Shown here piece after piece: positions 17,474-26,448 of a stretch of 52,666 nt of DNA. Origin of the DNA: UBA6265 sp964526965 (GTDB taxonomy: Bacteria > Chloroflexota > Chloroflexia > Thermomicrobiales > UBA6265); NCBI GenBank assembly GCA_964526965.1, contig CAZGML010000018.1, forward strand, positions 1 to 52,666, in the 5' to 3' direction. Made by a program: the position numbers and the translations under genes. Position 1 is the first letter of the stretch; every line of letters begins with the position of its first letter. The notes beneath the pieces are model-generated. The model had not been told where the DNA came from. It saw nothing but the letters and a program-made list of their open reading frames with translations, and made no database searches.

Positions 17474-18592
17474 ATGAGCGAACCAATGATGAACAATCAG
17501 GCTACTGTCGATGCGGCGCTAGCTGAAAAAGATCGCGTTCGCGGTACTGCCGAATCGGATGCGCCACTCCTGCTTTCCGTAAAAGATGTTTCTGTCGAGT
17601 ACAAAACACCCTTTGGGTGGATGCAGGCTGTGAGCAACTCCAGCATGGATATTCGCCGCGGTGAAGCCGTTGCCCTGATTGGTGAATCTGGCTCCGGTAA
17701 ATCCACGCTCGGTTTCGCGTTATTGCGCATGCTGCCGCGAAGTGCTCGCGCCACGGGCTCAGCCATTTTCTACGATCCCAATGGCCAGAGCTACGATCTC
17801 TTCCAGCTCACGGACAAGGAGTTCCGCAACTTCCGCTGGAGCAAGTGCGCCATGACATTCCAGGCAGCACAGAACGTGCTCAACCCGGTTATGCGCGTAA
17901 GCCAGACCTTCTACGAAACAGCAAAGGCGCACGGCTGGAATGACAGGCGCGCGGTGAAAGAAAAGACGCTCGACCTGTTCCGGAAGGTGCAACTTGACCC
18001 CAACCGTGTATTCGACGCGTATCCGCACGAACTCTCCGGAGGTATGCGCCAGCGCGTGAGTATTGCGCTAAGCCTGCTGCTCGATCCGGATCTGCTCATT
18101 CTGGATGAGCCAACCACGGCGCTCGATATTATTACGCAGCGAGCCATTATCGACGTGATCAAGAGCCTGCGTGAGCAGCTCGATTTCACCATGATCTTCG
18201 TGAGTCACGATCTCAGCCTCGCGGCAGAACTCGCTGACCGTGTCGCGACGATGTACGCCGGCGAAATCGTGGAATACGCGCCTGTACGCGATGCGTTTTA
18301 CGATCCGCATCATCCCTACACCGTGGGATTGCTCAATGCGGTTCCACCGATTGTGGGCGAGGAGTTCACGCAGCTCGTGGCGATTCCGGGAGCCACCCCG
18401 AACCTGCTCAACATCCCGAGCGGTTGCCCGTTCCATCCACGCTGCCCATGGGCTACAGAGGTATGTACCGAGGTCAATCCACCGCTGATCGATATCGGCC
18501 GTACGCACTACACGGCCTGTCACCATCACGATGAAATTACGCGAGACCAGGAAGTCTGGGAAGAAATGGAGGCCACCATTGTCGCAGAATAG
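17474..18592 (+). CDS. Peptide-type ABC transporter ATP-binding protein (DppD family)
   Basis: This 372-residue ATPase has Walker A GESGSGKST (70-78), signature LSGGMRQ, Walker B LLILDEPTTALD, and switch histidine in FVSHD. The C-terminal oligopeptide-transporter domain is shown by CPFHPRCPWATEVC, a cysteine-rich tail common in DppD/F proteins. It works as a heterodimer with the next gene product. The N-terminus carries a polar extension of about 30 residues before the ABC core. The 3' end overlaps the following gene by 14 bases. Confidence 0.9.
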   Translation: MSEPMMNNQATVDAALAEKDRVRGTAESDAPLLLSVKDVSVEYKTPFGWMQAVSNSSMDIRRGEAVALIGESGSGKSTLGFALLRMLPRSARATGSAIFYDPNGQSYDLFQLTDKEFRNFRWSKCAMTFQAAQNVLNPVMRVSQTFYETAKAHGWNDRRAVKEKTLDLFRKVQLDPNRVFDAYPHELSGGMRQRVSIALSLLLDPDLLILDEPTTALDIITQRAIIDVIKSLREQLDFTMIFVSHDLSLAAELADRVATMYAGEIVEYAPVRDAFYDPHHPYTVGLLNAVPPIVGEEFTQLVAIPGATPNLLNIPSGCPFHPRCPWATEVCTEVNPPLIDIGRTHYTACHHHDEITRDQEVWEEMEATIVAE

Positions 18593-19676
18593 TACGCTCC
18601 AACCGGAAGCAGAGGTGGCTGCCGATCGCGGTACGCCGATCATGCGGCTCGAAAATATCCGCCGCGATTTCGATACGCGCGGAGGTGAAATCACCGCCGT
18701 CGACAACGTGAACTTCGACCTGCACAAAGGGGACATCCTCTGCCTTGTTGGCGAGAGCGGTTCCGGTAAAACCACGGTTGCCCGCATGGCAGCCGGTCTC
18801 CTCAAGCCTACGCGCGGCAAGGTCTTTTTCGAGGGCCGCGACATCTACAAGATGAACAAAAAGGAGTTCAAGGAATACCGCCGCTCCGTGCAGATCATCC
18901 ATCAGGATCCGTACGCATCGTTGAACCCAATCCAGACTATCGGCGATATCCTGCGAGCACCCTTGCTGAAGCACAATATCGCCAAGAATCGCTCAGATGC
19001 CACCAGGCGGGCTGGCGAATTGCTGGAACTGGTCGACTGCCGACCGATTGAGAACTTCATCGACAAATATCCACACCAGCTCTCGGGCGGTCAGCGCCAG
19101 CGAATCTCTATCGCCCGGGCAATGACGCTTGATCCGCGCGTCATCATCGCAGACGAAAGCGTCAGCATGGTGGACGTGAGTATTCGGGTCAGCCTGCTCA
19201 ACACCATGTTGAAGTTGCGTAACGAGCTCGGTGTCACCTTCCTGTTCATCACCCACGACCTTGCGGTCGTGAAGTACTTCGGGTGGGAGGGCAACATCGG
19301 CGTTATGTACGTCGGCAAGGTTGTCGAGTATGGCCGCACGCCCGGTGTTATTGGGCGCGGCATGCACCCCTACACGCGGGCATTGGCGGCCGCTATCCCG
19401 GAAGCCGATCCCGACCTTACACGCTCAAAGGAAAAACTTCAGTTACGTAGCCTCGATATCCCCAACCTCACAGAACTGCCAACCGGTTGTGTGTTCCACC
19501 CTCGTTGCCCGTATTGGGTTGAGGGGCTTTGCGACGTAGAGGTTCCACCGCTCGTGAATATCACCGAAGAGCGTCAGGTTGCGTGCCATGTTGTGCAGCA
19601 ATTGGCCGAACGGGGTGAAGATCCTCGCGACCTGAAAGTGACTGATCAACTGGCCAGTGAATTAATGCGGGAATGA
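18579..19676 (+). CDS. Peptide-type ABC transporter ATP-binding protein (DppF family)
   Basis: This 365-residue ATPase has Walker A GESGSGKTT (58-66), signature LSGGQRQ, a switch FITHD, and a C-terminal CVFHPRCPYWVEGLC. Walker B reads VIIADESVSMVD: the usual Pro after the catalytic Glu is Ser, while the Glu itself is kept. The start is assigned to TTG at 18579 because GGAGG lies six bases upstream. An in-frame ATG at 18531 lies deep inside the previous gene and would add an unlikely basic stretch. This completes the D-F ATPase pair of the importer. Confidence 0.86.
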   Translation: MSQNSTLQPEAEVAADRGTPIMRLENIRRDFDTRGGEITAVDNVNFDLHKGDILCLVGESGSGKTTVARMAAGLLKPTRGKVFFEGRDIYKMNKKEFKEYRRSVQIIHQDPYASLNPIQTIGDILRAPLLKHNIAKNRSDATRRAGELLELVDCRPIENFIDKYPHQLSGGQRQRISIARAMTLDPRVIIADESVSMVDVSIRVSLLNTMLKLRNELGVTFLFITHDLAVVKYFGWEGNIGVMYVGKVVEYGRTPGVIGRGMHPYTRALAAAIPEADPDLTRSKEKLQLRSLDIPNLTELPTGCVFHPRCPYWVEGLCDVEVPPLVNITEERQVACHVVQQLAERGEDPRDLKVTDQLASELMRE

Positions 19677-19874
19677 TACTGTCTACACTGCGCAATATTC
19701 TTGCAAATATTCGCGGATGCGTGCATGATTAAGATGTTAACTCCAACCTGACGGAGCGAGTGTTATGGTCAACACCCGTACCGAAATGTCCGACCCATAT
19801 GCGGTCGGTCGGCACCGAGTACGCGCCTTTGGGTTGCGGGTTGAATTCACAGGAGCCGGAAGGTCCGGCACCGA

Positions 19875-21788
19875 ATGAAAGGACAAGGGGACATGGTAGC
19901 TTCGATGAACCGTCGGCGCTTTCTCGGCACGGCAGGTGCCGGTTTTGCGGCGGCAATGCTTGCAGGCGGCGCACTGCCCGCAGGCTTCGGAAAGTCCGTC
20001 ATGGCACAGGATGGCGGCAAGGAATTCCACGGCGCCTATCCATACGTTGATCCGGGTGCTGGTGGACACTTCAACACCTTCGTAACCAACGGTATTCTTT
20101 CGCCGCCGGCCACCATTTACGGTGAAGTTCTCAATGTGCCACTTGGCATGTTCTTCTGGGAATCCAACAGCTGGCTGCCCCTGGTTGCCGAAGGCTGGGA
20201 ATTTAAGGTTGGCGGTGACGATACCGAAGTCGCGCTCCCCGTTGAGGGCGAAGATTATGCCCCGGTCGATAACGCCCCTGTAGATGCCGATACGCTCGTC
20301 GTCAAGGTGCGCGAAGGCCTGACCTTCAGCGACGGCAGCCCGCTCACCGCGCAAGATTGCGTGGATACCATGTGGTGCTACCGCATTATGAGTAACACCG
20401 TATGGAGCTATGTGGATGACGCCCAGGTAGTGGACGACACCACCTTTACCGTTCACATGTCCGTTCCCGCCACCGTGGTTGAGCGCTATGTGATCCGCAA
20501 TATGGTGCCGGTTTCCAGCGCCGTTTACGGCGAGTGGGCCGAGCAGGCTCGCGAAGTTCTCGGCGGCGGCCTCACAACCGACGACCCGGAAGGCGCGCAG
20601 CTGCTGGATCAGTTCAACCAGTTCCGCCCCGACCTGCCTCCGAACAGTGGCCCGTACTCTATCGACCCGGATAGCATCACCAACGCCCAGATGACCCTCG
20701 TGAAGAACGAGAATAGCTACTGGGCTGACCAGGTGCCGTTCGATCGCATCATCAACTTCAACGGTGAGACCGATACCATCACCGCTGTGGTGCTCAGCAA
20801 GGAAATCGACTACGCCACCCACGGCTTCTCGGTTGCAACCGAGAACCAGATGATCGCCGATGACATTCGCGTTCTGCGTCCGCCCACATATTCCGGACCG
20901 GGCATGCTGTTCAACTACGGCAAGCTCGAAGAGTTCCAGGATGCCAAGGCCCGCCAGGCGCTGGCCCACGCAATCAACCGCGCCCAGAACGGCATGATTT
21001 CGCTCGCCGATTCCGGTGTTCCAACCGAGTACATGGCCGGTTTTGCTGATGCGCTTGTGCCACAGTGGCTGTCTGAAGAAGACATGGGCACCCTGAACAC
21101 CTATGAATACGATCCTGAGCTTGCTGCCTCCATGCTCGAAGAGCTTGGCTGGAGCAAGGATGGCGATGTGTGGCTCAAGCCAAACGGTGAAGAAGCCAGT
21201 TACGAACTGAGCTTCCCCGCCGAGTTCGCCGACTGGAGTGCCGCCGGACAGGACCTGGCAGAGCAGCTGCAGGCCTTCGGATTCAATATCGATCCGCGCG
21301 CGATTACCCACACGCAGCAGCCGATTGATGTCGACCAGGGCAACTTCGATCTGGCGATTCGGGCGTGGGGTAACTCCACCAACCCGCATCCGCACTTCTC
21401 CTACACCCAGGCGTTCTACGTGCACAACACACTGGCCGTGAACAACGGTGGTGATGGTACGCAGTTCCCACTGCAAACCACCAGTGAAGCCGCCGGTGAG
21501 GTGGACCTCGACGCAATGGTCGTGGCATCCGCCGAAGGTATGGACGTTGAGGCTCAGAAGGAAAATGTCACCGCAATGGCACTTACCTACAACGAGCTTC
21601 TCCCGGCCATTCCGCTGTGGGAACGCTTCGGCAACAACTGCGCCCTCGAAGGCGTTCGCGTTGTCGCATGGCCAGCCGATGATGATCCGCTGATGGCACA
21701 GAGCTTCTATGCGGACAACATCCCCGCCATGATGTGGTACCAGGGCCTGATGGAAGCCGTCGAGGTTATTCAACAGATCCGGATCTGA
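19875..21788 (+). CDS. Peptide-type ABC transporter substrate-binding protein (SBP_bac_5)
   Basis: This binding protein of about 637 residues serves the preceding permeases and ATPases. A twin-arginine signal, NRRRFLGTAGAGFAAAML, shows Tat export of a folded protein. The mature chain has the DppA/OppA family features: VREGLTFSDGSPLTAQDCVD near the N-terminal third and ARQALAHAINRA in the middle. The start is uncertain between ATG at 19875, 19893 and 19905; all keep the Tat signal. A 198-base gap separates it from dppF, so it may have its own promoter, in keeping with the high demand for binding protein. The ligand is unknown. Confidence 0.87.
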   Translation: MKGQGDMVASMNRRRFLGTAGAGFAAAMLAGGALPAGFGKSVMAQDGGKEFHGAYPYVDPGAGGHFNTFVTNGILSPPATIYGEVLNVPLGMFFWESNSWLPLVAEGWEFKVGGDDTEVALPVEGEDYAPVDNAPVDADTLVVKVREGLTFSDGSPLTAQDCVDTMWCYRIMSNTVWSYVDDAQVVDDTTFTVHMSVPATVVERYVIRNMVPVSSAVYGEWAEQAREVLGGGLTTDDPEGAQLLDQFNQFRPDLPPNSGPYSIDPDSITNAQMTLVKNENSYWADQVPFDRIINFNGETDTITAVVLSKEIDYATHGFSVATENQMIADDIRVLRPPTYSGPGMLFNYGKLEEFQDAKARQALAHAINRAQNGMISLADSGVPTEYMAGFADALVPQWLSEEDMGTLNTYEYDPELAASMLEELGWSKDGDVWLKPNGEEASYELSFPAEFADWSAAGQDLAEQLQAFGFNIDPRAITHTQQPIDVDQGNFDLAIRAWGNSTNPHPHFSYTQAFYVHNTLAVNNGGDGTQFPLQTTSEAAGEVDLDAMVVASAEGMDVEAQKENVTAMALTYNELLPAIPLWERFGNNCALEGVRVVAWPADDDPLMAQSFYADNIPAMMWYQGLMEAVEVIQQIRI

Positions 21789-21792
21789 TGGC

Positions 21793-21820
21793 GTGGCTCC
21801 CGGCAACTGCCGGGAGCCAC
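21793..21820 (+). terminator. Intrinsic terminator after the importer operon
   Basis: GTGGCTCCCGGC (21793-21804) and GCCGGGAGCCAC (21809-21820) form a perfect 12-bp stem with AACT loop, five bases after the binding-protein stop. The following T content is low (TGCCGTTAAT), so efficiency is uncertain. Confidence 0.7.
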
Positions 21821-21928
21821 TGCCGTTAATGACGCAACATAGAAGAAGCAGGGCAGCCAATGCTCACCCTACGCTCGGTTCAGTGATCGCGACGGCCACG
21901 ATCCAGATCATTCGAAAGGAGCGCTCCA

Positions 21929-22573
21929 ATGAGCACCAGTTATTCCGCCTTGCCAACGCCACCTGTCGTCGACCTGGATACCTGGAACGTCGCGCTGGAA
22001 AAGCAGGAAGAACGGGAAAAGCACCTGCAGGAACGCCTCGAAATCGTGACGGACGCCCGTCGCCGCTTGCCAATGACCCCGGTACAAGGCGATTACAGCT
22101 TCGTTGGCCCCGCCGGTGAGGTCTCGTTTGCCGAACTCTTTGACGGGCATCACCAACTGCTGACCTATCATTTCATGTACTCACCGGATTGGAATGAAGG
22201 ATGTCCGAATTGCACGCAATATGCCAGTTGTCTCGGCAGCGGCATCAATGAGGAACTTTCCAAATTCTCTGCCCGCTTCATCCTGGTGAGCCGCGCACCG
22301 TATAAAAAGCTCGCCGCGTGGGCAGCAGAGCAGGGCATAGCCACACCCTGGTACTCCGCATCCACGGAGTTCAACCAGGAAATGGGCGCCATGGCCGAAG
22401 GCTTTGGCGATGTGCCCGGCCTCTCAGTTTTCTACCGCGACGACAGGAACAACATCTTCCGAACATGGCGCGGCAGCGCATTCGCGATAGAAGCGACCAT
22501 GCCATCCGTCGGTCTCCTGCAAGCCACACCATACGGACTCCAGGACCAGGGCGAGGATTCTCCCGACGGATAG
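21929..22573 (+). CDS. DUF899 thioredoxin-like family protein
   Basis: This 214-residue protein has a thioredoxin-like fold of the DUF899 family. Features include the N-terminal RRRLPMTPVQGDYSFVGP, YHFMYSPDWNEGCPNCTQYA with Cys92 and Cys95, and Cys101. The C-terminal VFYRDDRNNIFRTW is also typical. The CPNC pair resembles a redox site, but catalysis has not been clear for the family. GAAAGGAG lies nine bases before the ATG. It stands alone upstream of the glutamine synthetases and is not obviously co-transcribed with them. Confidence 0.82.
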   Translation: MSTSYSALPTPPVVDLDTWNVALEKQEEREKHLQERLEIVTDARRRLPMTPVQGDYSFVGPAGEVSFAELFDGHHQLLTYHFMYSPDWNEGCPNCTQYASCLGSGINEELSKFSARFILVSRAPYKKLAAWAAEQGIATPWYSASTEFNQEMGAMAEGFGDVPGLSVFYRDDRNNIFRTWRGSAFAIEATMPSVGLLQATPYGLQDQGEDSPDG

Positions 22574-22621
22574 CCGCAGCCGAACGAACCGGTCGGCTAA
22601 TTGGTGCTCACCCAGATTCCC

Positions 22622-22634
22622 GTGCAAATTGCAC
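22622..22634. promoter_or_regulatory. Palindrome upstream of the first glutamine synthetase
   Basis: GTGCAA-A-TTGCAC is a perfect 6-bp inverted repeat around one base, 134 bases before the glutamine synthetase start. A related motif (GTG, AAATT, CAC) occurs before the second copy at 24283-24298. It may be an operator; no matching regulator gene is visible. Confidence 0.35.
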
Positions 22635-22767
22635 AAATACTGCCCTGAAATTCCTGCGAAATGCACATTGTGTTACCCGGTTTTCAAACTGCAAACTGGA
22701 TCAGGTGAAAACACATCGGGGACGAACAGGTCGTTGCCGATTTCCCTCAATGCAGGAGACGAATCCG

Positions 22768-24177
22768 GTGAACATTACGCTCTTCGAAGAAGCGATTCCA
22801 GAAGTTTACGAAACACGCATGCGCCTGCTGGGCCAGGAGCCTTCGCCCGAAGAGATCCTGCACAGGATCCATGCCGAAAGTGTGGAGTTCATCAATCTCC
22901 AGTTCACCGATGTGATGGGTATGGTAAAGAGCGTCACCATACCGGCTGGCATTTTTGCCGATATCGTGGAGCGCGGCCAGTGGATCGATGGGTCCTCCAT
23001 CGCCGGGTTTGCCCGTATCGCCGAATCCGATATGTTCCTCGTGCCAGATTTGTCGACGTTCGCCGTCATCCCCTGGGAGCGTGATGAGTTCACCACGGCC
23101 CGTGTCATTTGCTGGGTGCATAACCCCAACAACGATCCCTTCCCCGGCGATCCGCGCCACCTGCTTTTAAACCAACTCAAAAAGCTTGCTGAACTCGGGT
23201 TCACCTACAATGCGGGCCCGGAACTGGAGTTCTTTCTCTTCGCCCGCGATAACGGAGAAATCGCGCCACTCCCGCACGACCGCGGTAGCTATTTCGATCT
23301 CAGTACCGACCTCGCCAGCACCGTTCGTAAGGATATGGTGCGGGCGCTCCTGGAGATGGGGATCGAGGTGGAGGCCAGCCATCACGAGGTTGCGATTGGC
23401 CAGCACGAAATCGGCTTCCAGTACGGACCTGCGGTGCAAACCGCCGATAACGCGGTTTCGTTCAAATACATCCTCAAGGCCATCGCGCAGAAGCACGGGC
23501 TCCACGCTACGTTCATGCCGAAGCCAATGGCGGGCATCAATGGCTCCGGTATGCACGTGCATCAGAGCTTCGGCTTCGTCGATCCAGCCCGGGGCAAAAA
23601 TGCCTTTGTGGATGAGGGCGATCATTATGGGCTGAGCGATGTCGCCCGGCACTTCATTGCCGGCCAGTTAAAACACGCCCGGGGACTATCCGCCGTCATT
23701 GCGCCGCTTGTCAACAGCTACCGGCGACTTGTTCCCGGTTACGAGGCCCCGGTATACGTGGCATGGGCGCGTACCAACCGGTCGGCGCTTATCCGCGTGC
23801 CCGCCATTCGCCGTGGAAACGTCAACGCGACCCGTATTGAGCTTCGTTGCCCTGATCCCAGTTGTAATCCGTACCTCGCCTTCACGGCGATGCTGGCGGC
23901 GGGTATGGACGGCATCATCAATGAATTGCCGCTGGACGACCCGGTGGAAGAAAACCTCTACCACTTTACGGACGAAGATCTGCGTCGCCGCAACATCCCG
24001 ATGTTGCCAGGTACCCTCGGCGAGGCGATCGAGGAGTTTAAGCAGGATCAGGTGCTGCGTGATGCCCTGGGTGAACACACCAGCGAGCGGCTGATTGAAG
24101 CGCAGGAGGCGGAGTGGAACGCCTTCCGACTTCATGTCACCCAATGGGAGCGAGATCGCTACCTCGAGATGTACTAA
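22768..24177 (+). CDS. glnA: Glutamine synthetase, type I (copy 1)
   Basis: This 469-residue enzyme joins ammonia to glutamate using ATP and is the entry point of nitrogen assimilation; type I enzymes form dodecamers. Family motifs are in order: GSSIAGFARIAESDMFLVPD (N-terminal latch region), GPELEFFLF and HHEVAIGQHEIGF (metal-binding), NGSGMHVHQS (ATP site), NSYRRLVPG and RSALIRVPAIR (active-site arginines), RIELRCPDPSCNPYL. NLYHFTDED holds a tyrosine near the adenylylation position of related enzymes. GTG at 22768 is preferred over ATG at 22750: AGGAG is well spaced, and the resulting length equals the paralogue exactly. It could also be a gamma-glutamyl ligase of this family, but the motif set favours glutamine synthetase. 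Confidence 0.87.
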   Translation: MNITLFEEAIPEVYETRMRLLGQEPSPEEILHRIHAESVEFINLQFTDVMGMVKSVTIPAGIFADIVERGQWIDGSSIAGFARIAESDMFLVPDLSTFAVIPWERDEFTTARVICWVHNPNNDPFPGDPRHLLLNQLKKLAELGFTYNAGPELEFFLFARDNGEIAPLPHDRGSYFDLSTDLASTVRKDMVRALLEMGIEVEASHHEVAIGQHEIGFQYGPAVQTADNAVSFKYILKAIAQKHGLHATFMPKPMAGINGSGMHVHQSFGFVDPARGKNAFVDEGDHYGLSDVARHFIAGQLKHARGLSAVIAPLVNSYRRLVPGYEAPVYVAWARTNRSALIRVPAIRRGNVNATRIELRCPDPSCNPYLAFTAMLAAGMDGIINELPLDDPVEENLYHFTDEDLRRRNIPMLPGTLGEAIEEFKQDQVLRDALGEHTSERLIEAQEAEWNAFRLHVTQWERDRYLEMY

Positions 24178-24195
24178 TCCTGATTTTCATAACAG

Positions 24196-24225
24196 CCGGG
24201 TCGGGCGTGTTTATGCCCGGCCCGG
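24196..24225 (+). terminator. Intrinsic terminator after glutamine synthetase copy 1
   Basis: CCGGGTCGGGC (24196-24206) pairs with GCCCGGCCCGG (24215-24225), 11 bp with one G-T pair, followed by GTTTCTC. It separates the two glutamine synthetase genes into distinct transcripts. Confidence 0.72.
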
Positions 24226-24282
24226 GTTTCTCAATTTGCCCGTAACCATCATGAATTCGGAGCGCATCAGCCCTCGCATTAT

Positions 24283-24298
24283 TGTGGGAAATTTCACA
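24283..24298. promoter_or_regulatory. Palindrome upstream of the second glutamine synthetase
   Basis: TGTGGGAAATTTCACA is an imperfect inverted repeat (TGTG/CACA outside, GAAATTTC core) 82 bases before the second glutamine synthetase start. It resembles the motif before copy 1 and may be a shared operator. Confidence 0.35.
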
Positions 24299-24379
24299 TG
24301 CCGTATCCTTAAACCAGCAAGTACAGTAACGCGGAGGCGTTTCTGTGTGTCCTTTTTCATACTGGAGGAGTGAATACAC

Positions 24380-25789
24380 GTGAGTATCAAGCTGTTCGAA
24401 GAGACGATCCCCGAGGTCTACCAAACCCGAATGCAACTGCTCGGTCAGGAGCCGAATCCGGACGTAATCCTCCAGCAAATCGAGGACGAACAGGTCAAGT
24501 TCATCAACCTCCAGTTCACAGACGTGATGGGAATCGTCAAAAGCGTGACCATCCCGTCTGGCATTTTTTCGGACATCATTGAACGCGGCCGCTGGATCGA
24601 TGGTTCATCGATCGCCGGTTTCGCCCGCATCGCCGAATCCGATATGTTCCTGGTGCCGGATCTCTCAACCTTCGTTGTCATCCCGTGGGAGCGCGGCGAG
24701 TTTACCACCGCCCGCGTTATCTGCTGGGTCCATAATCCAGACAACTCACCTTTCCCGGGGGATTCCCGCCACATACTGGTGGAGCAACTGAAGAAGCTCG
24801 CCGACCTTGGCTTTACGTTCAACGCCGGCCCGGAACTGGAGTTCTTTCTCTTCGAGCAGCACAACGGGGAAATTGCCCCGCTTCCGCACGACCGCGGCGG
24901 ATACTTCGATCTCAGCACCGACCTTGCCAGCACCGTTCGCAAGGATATGGTGCTTGCGTTGATGGAAATGGGCATCGAAGTAGAAGCCAGCCACCACGAA
25001 GTCGCAATGGGTCAGCACGAAATCGGCTTTGAGTACGGTCCTGCCGTTGTGACAGCCGATCATGCCGTGTCGTTTAAGTATGTGCTCAAGGCGATCGCCC
25101 AGAAGCACGGACTGTACGCCACGTTCATGCCCAAGCCAACGGGTGGTATCCATGGCTCCGGCATGCACGTCCACCAGAGCTTCGGCTACCTCGACTCCTC
25201 AAAGGGTAAGAATGCCTTCGTGGATGAAAGCGATCACTACGGGTTAAGCAAGATCGCCAAGCATTTCATTGCCGGCCAGCTCAAGCATGCTCGAGCGCTC
25301 ACCGCCGTCACCGGACCGTTGGTGAATAGCTATCGTCGCCTGGTTCCGGGATGGGAGGCGCCAGTGTACGTTGCCTGGGCACGAACGAACCGATCAGCCC
25401 TGGTTCGCGTCCCGGCGATTCGGCAGGGCAATATCAACGCAACTCGCATTGAGCTTCGCAGCCCGGACCCAAGCTGCAACCCGTACCTCGCGTTCGCCGC
25501 CATGCTGGCCGCCGGCATGGACGGAATCGAAAAGGAGCTCCCGCTGGAGGATCCGGTCGAGGAAAACCTCTATCAGTTCACGAACGAGGATCTTCGCCGC
25601 CACGACATCCCGATGTTGCCGGAGACGCTGGGTGAAGCAACGGCTGAGTTCAAGAAGAACGAGGTTCTGCAAGAAGCACTTGGCGAGCATATTAGCCAGC
25701 GCCTGATTGAAGCCCAAAACGCCGACTGGAACGAGTTCTTGCTTCACGTCACCCAATGGGAGCGCGATCGCTACCTCGAAACATACTAG
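24380..25789 (+). CDS. glnA: Glutamine synthetase, type I (copy 2)
   Basis: This 469-residue paralogue of the previous gene has the same length and GTG start and long identical blocks (for example GSSIAGFARIAESDMFLVPD and YVAWARTNRSAL). All active-site motifs are present: GPELEFFLF, HHEVAMGQHEIGF, HGSGMHVHQS, NSYRRLVPG, RSALVRVPAIR. In the ATP-site motif an Asn of copy 1 is His here, and the C-terminal third differs most. GGAGG lies 11 bases before GTG. Separate terminators after each copy suggest independent control. One copy may serve a different nitrogen state or have drifted toward another amine substrate; sequence alone does not say which. Confidence 0.87.
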   Translation: MSIKLFEETIPEVYQTRMQLLGQEPNPDVILQQIEDEQVKFINLQFTDVMGIVKSVTIPSGIFSDIIERGRWIDGSSIAGFARIAESDMFLVPDLSTFVVIPWERGEFTTARVICWVHNPDNSPFPGDSRHILVEQLKKLADLGFTFNAGPELEFFLFEQHNGEIAPLPHDRGGYFDLSTDLASTVRKDMVLALMEMGIEVEASHHEVAMGQHEIGFEYGPAVVTADHAVSFKYVLKAIAQKHGLYATFMPKPTGGIHGSGMHVHQSFGYLDSSKGKNAFVDESDHYGLSKIAKHFIAGQLKHARALTAVTGPLVNSYRRLVPGWEAPVYVAWARTNRSALVRVPAIRQGNINATRIELRSPDPSCNPYLAFAAMLAAGMDGIEKELPLEDPVEENLYQFTNEDLRRHDIPMLPETLGEATAEFKKNEVLQEALGEHISQRLIEAQNADWNEFLLHVTQWERDRYLETY

Positions 25790-25806
25790 TCAGAAATGTT
25801 GATCGT

Positions 25807-25833
25807 CCGGGCCGGGAATACTCCCCGGCCCGG
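25807..25833 (+). terminator. Intrinsic terminator after glutamine synthetase copy 2
   Basis: CCGGGCCGGG (25807-25816) and CCCGGCCCGG (25824-25833) form a perfect 10-bp stem with a 7-base loop, followed by TAGCGTTTAAG. Confidence 0.72.
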
Positions 25834-25968
25834 TAGCGTTTAAGCGATTCCTGGCATTCTCTCCAACGACGATTCTCTTGTCGGGTTGACGTGTTCTTGT
25901 GGATCGATGATTCGGTACACTGGTAGCGCTGCCACATATGCGCAGCATTCACGAAAGGATGTGCCCGT

Positions 25969-26382
25969 ATGCCAACGCCGCAGGAGCTGGCACAGCGGTT
26001 TCTGGAACATTTCAATACCCGTAACCAGGCCGGGTTGCTGGAGCTGGTCGCAAGCGACGTACGCTACAACGGCCGGCATGGCGATGGCGAAGGAATCCAC
26101 CTGCTGCAGGAATGGATAGAGCGCGCAACCACCACAATGACTCCACGAAGATGGTTCGGCGATGACGACGTGGCCGTTGTTGAAGTGGACGTGGAATGGC
26201 GATCCCGAACTTCCGGTGATGTTACCGATCGTGCCGTGTGGGGTATATCGTTTGCCATCAAGGATAACCGCATCTCATCGATTTCCAGATTTGCGGATGT
26301 GGGTGAGGCTGTCACCAAAATGGGGTTGATTGAAACAGATACTATTCCCGAAGTCGGGTTCCCGGAAACCACTGCGACATAA
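25969..26382 (+). CDS. SnoaL/NTF2-like small protein
   Basis: This 137-residue single-domain protein has the alpha+beta-cone pattern of the NTF2/SnoaL family. It starts with PQELAQRFLEHFNTRNQAGLLELVASDVRY, continues with a strand-rich half (VAVVEVDVEWRSR), and ends in ISFAIKDNRISSISRFAD. These folds occur as ester cyclases, isomerases, limonene-epoxide hydrolase relatives or ligand-binding proteins, and no catalytic set is clear. GAAAGGA precedes the ATG. It is monocistronic between the glutamine synthetase terminator and the structured leader at 26449. Confidence 0.78.
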   Translation: MPTPQELAQRFLEHFNTRNQAGLLELVASDVRYNGRHGDGEGIHLLQEWIERATTTMTPRRWFGDDDVAVVEVDVEWRSRTSGDVTDRAVWGISFAIKDNRISSISRFADVGEAVTKMGLIETDTIPEVGFPETTAT

Positions 26383-26448
26383 TCTGTGGAACAGTGATTG
26401 CTTATACAACGTTGATAGTATGGAAGCACTTGTAAAAGGTGATTCCAT

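Noticed and set aside
19737..21860. A 707-codon open frame on the minus strand opposite the peptide-binding protein
   Set aside because: It mirrors the codon pattern of the real gene on the plus strand, contains no recognisable domain and lacks a ribosome site. The plus-strand product has a Tat signal and full family motifs.
22578..22598. AGCCGA/TCGGCT hairpin as terminator of the DUF899 gene
   Set aside because: The stem is only six base pairs with no T-tract.
22318..22767. N-terminal extension of the first glutamine synthetase by 150 codons
   Set aside because: The extension overlaps the DUF899 gene, has shadow-like composition and would make the protein far longer than its paralogue of 469 residues.
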